Shown: piece by piece, positions 34,584 to 37,362 of the stretch | Layout of the letters: every line of letters starts with the position of its first letter | How positions within the stretch are numbered: position 1 is the stretch's first letter | NCBI GenBank assembly: GCA_030431785.1 | Contig: JAUIIM010000013.1 | Span: 1-37,362 of the forward strand | Direction: 5' to 3' | Source: Acidimicrobiia bacterium | GTDB taxonomy: Bacteria > Actinomycetota > Acidimicrobiia > Spongiisociales > UBA5794 | DNA length: 37,362 bases | Position numbers and translations under genes: made by a program | The notes under the pieces: generated by a model | The model's input: the letters and a program-made list of their open reading frames with translations, nothing else | What the model was told of the DNA's origin: nothing | Database searches by the model: none

Positions 34584-35366
34584 TCAGCTGCGCTTGCGGG
34601 TGAGCGCATAGAAGGTGGCGGCACCGAGGGCAGCGAGTCCGGCGCCCGCGGCGACCCATGCGGACCGCTTCGGCGTGACGACCCGTGGCTCCAAGCTGAC
34701 CGGTCGCTGGAACTCAAGGATGGGCCAGTCGTTCTCCTCGGCCGCCTCTCGAAGCTCCTTCTCAGGGTTGACGACGACCGGGTTGCCGACCGCTCCAAGC
34801 ATCGGCATGTCGGTGAAGCTGTCGGTGTAGGCGAAGGAGCCAGCGAGATCGATGTCGTGTTGGGCCGCGACTTCCTCCATCGCTTCCGCCTTCCCGGGCC
34901 CCATCACATACCGGTCGAGTTCCGGGACGTAGCGTCCTAGGCCGTCAGTGCGGATCTTCGTGGCGATCACGTTGTCGACGCCCACCATCTTTGCGATTGG
35001 GATGACGAACTCTTCTGGGCTCGCCGACACGATGTACACCTCACGCCCCGAGCGGCGATGTTCATCGATCAGGAAAAGGGCTTCGGCGTACACGAGCGGT
35101 TCAATCACTTCGTCGAGCGTCTGTGCGACGATCGCATCGATCTCCGCCCTGTGCCAGCCCGATACGAGGTCCAGCATCTCGTTGCGGGCTCGCTCGAGGT
35201 CATCCTCATCAGCTCCGAAGAGCATGTACGAGAGCTGCGCGATCCCGAGGCGCACGACGGTCTTGCGCTTGAGGAAGCCTGCCTTGTACAGCGGCTTTCC
35301 GAACGCAAGTGTGGACGACCCGGCGATGATCGTCTTGTCGAGATCGAAAAAGGCTGCTTCTGGCAT
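34584..35366 (-). CDS. HAD-IB family phosphatase with C-terminal membrane helix
   Basis: A 260-residue HAD-superfamily phosphatase of the SerB-like IB subfamily. Motif I is FFDLDKTI (nucleophile D8, acid/base D10), motif II is VSAS (S114) in REVYIVSASPEEF, motif III has K159 in GPGKAEAM, and motif IV is AYTDSFTDMPML (D182, D186). The helical cap lies at about 30-100. After the core comes a Pro/basic linker, then a C-terminal membrane helix (about 236-253) with a KRS tail, unlike soluble phosphoserine phosphatases, so the enzyme is probably tethered to the inner face. Substrates of this subgroup include lysophosphatidic acid and phosphoserine; the choice is open. The start at 35366 lies seven bases after TAGAAT, suggesting a leaderless message. 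Confidence 0.9.
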   Translation of the reverse strand: MPEAAFFDLDKTIIAGSSTLAFGKPLYKAGFLKRKTVVRLGIAQLSYMLFGADEDDLERARNEMLDLVSGWHRAEIDAIVAQTLDEVIEPLVYAEALFLIDEHRRSGREVYIVSASPEEFVIPIAKMVGVDNVIATKIRTDGLGRYVPELDRYVMGPGKAEAMEEVAAQHDIDLAGSFAYTDSFTDMPMLGAVGNPVVVNPEKELREAAEENDWPILEFQRPVSLEPRVVTPKRSAWVAAGAGLAALGAATFYALTRKRS

Positions 35367-35373
35367 GACCCGG

Positions 35374-35379
35374 ATTCTA
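35374..35379 (-). promoter_or_regulatory. Candidate -10 element for a leaderless HAD transcript
   Basis: TAGAAT on the minus strand (35379-35374) is five of six to TATAAT and lies seven bases before ATG 35366. That would put the transcription start at the ATG. No ribosome-binding site is present. Confidence 0.45.
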
Positions 35380-35408
35380 TCGGTGCGACGCAATGGTTCC
35401 TGTACCGC

Positions 35409-35443
35409 GAGAAGGAGGAAGTAGAAAATAGAAGGTAGAAGGT
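35409..35443. repeat. Heptamer array F
   Basis: Five 7-bp words in register, GAGAAGG, AGGAAGT, AGAAAAT and AGAAGGT twice, lie in the 88-bp gap between the kinase gene and the HAD gene. The strand is markedly purine-rich. The word differs from those of the other arrays but the period is the same. Confidence 0.7.
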
Positions 35444-35454
35444 CGATCGCCGGC

Positions 35455-37011
35455 TCAGGACTCCGCAGCGTCGACCAGGATCGCATCAAGCGCTCGCCGC
35501 GCTTGCGCAGCGAAGGCTGGATTGCTGGCGTGGTAGTAGGGGATCGCAGCGACCGCCATATGAAGCGCCCAGCCCATCGCTCGTCGCCATGTGTCGGCGT
35601 CGGCGGCGGAAGCAGTCCGAAAGGCCGCTCGACTGTCGCCATCGAACAGCCACCACGCAGCGATGTGGTCCGCACTCGGATCGCCTACGGTCGCCTCATC
35701 CCAATCGATGATGGCGACGAGGCCGCCGTCCCGGGCGATCATGTTGTCTCCACGAAGATCGCTGTGGAGCCATACCGGTTCGCCGTCCCAAGGCGATGCC
35801 GCAATGCATCGCTCCCAGACTGACAGCACGCTGATGCGGTTGATCTCGGCAGGAAGCCGCTCGGTCCACTGACGGAAAGCACTGTCGACACTTGAGACGT
35901 GGGCCGCCCGATAGCTGCCGCCCGCGGGCGCGTTCGCCGGGTCAATCTGATGGAGGCTCTTCACGAAGTTCCCCAGATCGCTCGCGGCGCGCTGGGGTGT
36001 CTTGAGGTCATCAATCGTCGGGTTGATACCGTCGATCCACTCGATGACCGACCAGTGAGACGGATACCGTTCGGTTGGCTGTCCCACGGCGATGAGGGCT
36101 GGCACTCTGATTCCGAGGTTCGTGGGTATCCGGTGCAACGTCTGTTGAAGGCGCACTGGCCCGGTGGCGAAGGCCGGTGCCCGTGGGAGCCGGACGGCCA
36201 TGTGCAACCCCAGCCGGAACACAGCATGCACGGTGCCTGAGCTGTCGTACTGCTCGATCGCTAGGGAGGAATACTCGGGGAGTTGGCGATCCACGAGTTC
36301 GCGGACCAGCGCATCGGTGATGGGCGTGACCCGGCGGTCGCACACATCACGCACGCGATTCGGTTCGGCGCCGGCGTAGCACGCGTCGATGACTTCGGCG
36401 ATCGCGCTGCGCACATCGATGATGGGTGCGCTGAGCAATCGGCGGAGTTCGAGGAGCGACTCTTCATCCAGCGCGTCGAGAACCGGGAGCGCGACACGGG
36501 CCATCGGCTCGGTAGCGCGGTCGATGAGGCGATCGAGCAGCGCGTCGGAGGTGTCGCGGGCGACAGCGGCGCGCCGGTCGCTCGCGGCGCGCATGATGCC
36601 GCCTTCGACGGCGATGCGGACGGTCGGGTCGGCGCGCCCCCCCGAGGCCAGATCGCGGATGAGCCGGTCGGGTGAGAGAACCGTGGCGAGGGCTGCCGAG
36701 GCGCGTTTGGGCTTGCGCGCGGGTGCTGTTAACACGCCTGACCCGACGCGTTCCCAGACGCGCCGGGTGTGGGCGGCGATGGTGCCATCCGCGTCGCTCG
36801 TGAGGATGCCCTCGTCGAAGAGGTCGCGCGTCCACGACCACTGGCGGGCGAACTCGGCGCGCGATTCGGCGTGGGACTCTGCGTGCTCGGTGTCCGGTTC
36901 GGCGAGGTCCGCGGGGGCGAGCGTGCGGACGGTGTCGCCCAGCAAAAGCGACAACGCGGCCGAACGCGACCGCGCTGTCAGGTCATACGGGCTGAGGACG
37001 AGACTCAGCAA
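35455..37011 (-). CDS. APH-type phosphotransferase with unusual 222-residue N-terminal extension
   Basis: The open frame encodes 518 residues. The C-terminal ~296 residues form a complete aminoglycoside/small-molecule phosphotransferase: GTVHAVFRLG (nucleotide loop), the catalytic loop HSDLRGDN and the metal-binding IIDWDEATVGDPSADH. Numbered from GTG 36345, the key residues are H194, D196, N201 and D214. That GTG gives the normal family length and starts just before the conserved DALVRELVDRQLPEY helix. The upstream 222 codons are Ala/Arg-rich and helical (LLDRLIDRATEPMARVALPV), match nothing I recognise, and use GCG/CGC codons more heavily. The TTG at 37011 has no clear ribosome site. Either this is a fusion, or the kinase starts at 36345 and the extension belongs to different DNA. 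Its substrate is unknown; drug resistance should not be assumed. Confidence 0.6.
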   Translation of the reverse strand: MLSLVLSPYDLTARSRSAALSLLLGDTVRTLAPADLAEPDTEHAESHAESRAEFARQWSWTRDLFDEGILTSDADGTIAAHTRRVWERVGSGVLTAPARKPKRASAALATVLSPDRLIRDLASGGRADPTVRIAVEGGIMRAASDRRAAVARDTSDALLDRLIDRATEPMARVALPVLDALDEESLLELRRLLSAPIIDVRSAIAEVIDACYAGAEPNRVRDVCDRRVTPITDALVRELVDRQLPEYSSLAIEQYDSSGTVHAVFRLGLHMAVRLPRAPAFATGPVRLQQTLHRIPTNLGIRVPALIAVGQPTERYPSHWSVIEWIDGINPTIDDLKTPQRAASDLGNFVKSLHQIDPANAPAGGSYRAAHVSSVDSAFRQWTERLPAEINRISVLSVWERCIAASPWDGEPVWLHSDLRGDNMIARDGGLVAIIDWDEATVGDPSADHIAAWWLFDGDSRAAFRTASAADADTWRRAMGWALHMAVAAIPYYHASNPAFAAQARRALDAILVDAAES

Positions 37012-37018
37012 ACGGTGC

Positions 37019-37362
37019 TCACGGTCTCATCCAATCGGGGATACCGAGGGAGTCGATCGCGCCCTGATTGCTGTCCATCTGCAGGTAGTGCATGAGTTCG
37101 TCTGAGTCGAGCAGTTCGACATGACCGTCGAAGAACCCAACGGCGGTCATTCCCTCGTTGAGGAGCATCGCGCGGTCGATCAGCAAGATGGTCGATGTCG
37201 TGAAGTTTGCGGCTTTGGACTCCTGCTCGCTCATGTCGGTGCGGAAGGCGTAGTCGCCCTCGCCGTCCCATGCCGGGCCATATGGGGAAGAGAGCATGTC
37301 GTGTGTGATGATGTCGTTCTCGATGAGTTCATTCATCGACTTGGGGAGGACGCCATCGGAGT
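37019..37362 (-). CDS. H-X9-DG-type (pseudopilin-tail-like) protein, 5'-truncated by window edge
   Basis: The frame is open at the right edge, and the visible 113 codons are its C-terminal part. The segments DGVLPKSMNELIEN, DMLSSPYGPAW and AVGFFDGHVELLDSDEL match the tail found in large numbers of planctomycete secreted, pilin-like (DUF1559-related) proteins: a 'P-slxeL-xxsP' region followed by a strand ending in FxDGHV. The histidine expected ten residues before the DG appears as Asn, so the motif is degenerate. ATG 37336 is an internal methionine, not the likely start. The stop lies 7 bp before the extension of the preceding gene. Such proteins are characteristic of Planctomycetota rather than actinobacteria. 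Confidence 0.6.
   Translation of the reverse strand, partial: SDGVLPKSMNELIENDIITHDMLSSPYGPAWDGEGDYAFRTDMSEQESKAANFTTSTILLIDRAMLLNEGMTAVGFFDGHVELLDSDELMHYLQMDSNQGAIDSLGIPDWMRP

Overview
The window looks like a chromosomal segment of a high-GC actinobacterium, most plausibly an Acidimicrobiia-type marine, freshwater or soil lineage. This assignment is inferred from the high GC content, the threonine-rich linker after the lipoprotein cysteine, the DUF5995 and DUF2277 proteins, and GTG starts joined by 4-bp stop/start overlaps. No rRNA or tRNA gene, IS element, prophage or CRISPR array was recognised.

Layout. 1-5484 (+): a tightly overlapping System I cytochrome c maturation operon, ccmB(partial)-ccmC-ccmD-ccmE-ccmF-ccmH-ccmI-like-ccmG/dsbE, closed by a hairpin. 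5529-6697 (-): a DUF5995 protein and a small DUF2277 protein. 6932-9445 (+): an M1 aminopeptidase. 9448-10185 (-): a FadR-type GntR regulator, divergent from a co-directional 12.9-kb block at 10287-23177 (+). That block encodes a histidine-rich cation diffusion facilitator, a fused two-ATPase peptide ABC transporter with its lipoprotein and two permeases, a cupin, an unusual HExxH metallohydrolase, and hutH-hutU-hutI. The proposed joint role is uptake and breakdown of peptides or histidine-related compounds under the GntR regulator. 23184-24353 (-): an AI-2E-family membrane protein. 24455-25814 (+): a glycerophosphodiester phosphodiesterase and a MOSC protein. 25943-28309 (-): leuC-leuD and a small unknown protein. 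28924-29400 (-): an exported protein. 29503-31487 (+): a winged-helix regulator and an MFS exporter. 31519-34533 (-): a single-domain response regulator, a membrane-anchored HEAT-repeat protein and a processive GT2 glycosyltransferase. 34584-35366 (-): a HAD phosphatase. 35455-37362 (-): an APH-type kinase with an atypical N-terminal extension, and a fragment of an H-X9-DG-type protein. This last segment looks unlike the rest and may be transferred or mis-joined DNA.

The most distinctive structure outside genes is a family of intergenic arrays built from strictly phased 7-bp words (GATCTCC, CCATGAT, GCTCCTG, TGGCTCA, AGAAGGT) and 8-bp words (CCGACAAT-like). They lie at about 5503, 6354, 6722, 25824, 28394-28903 and 35409. 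They sit beside hairpins or gene ends, switch words while keeping register in several places, and fill the 614-bp gap upstream of leuC. I regard these arrays, the GntR/CDF/ABC/cupin/metallohydrolase/hut block, and the composite gene at the right edge as the three items most worth follow-up. All functional statements rest on motif recognition by eye; no database search was run.
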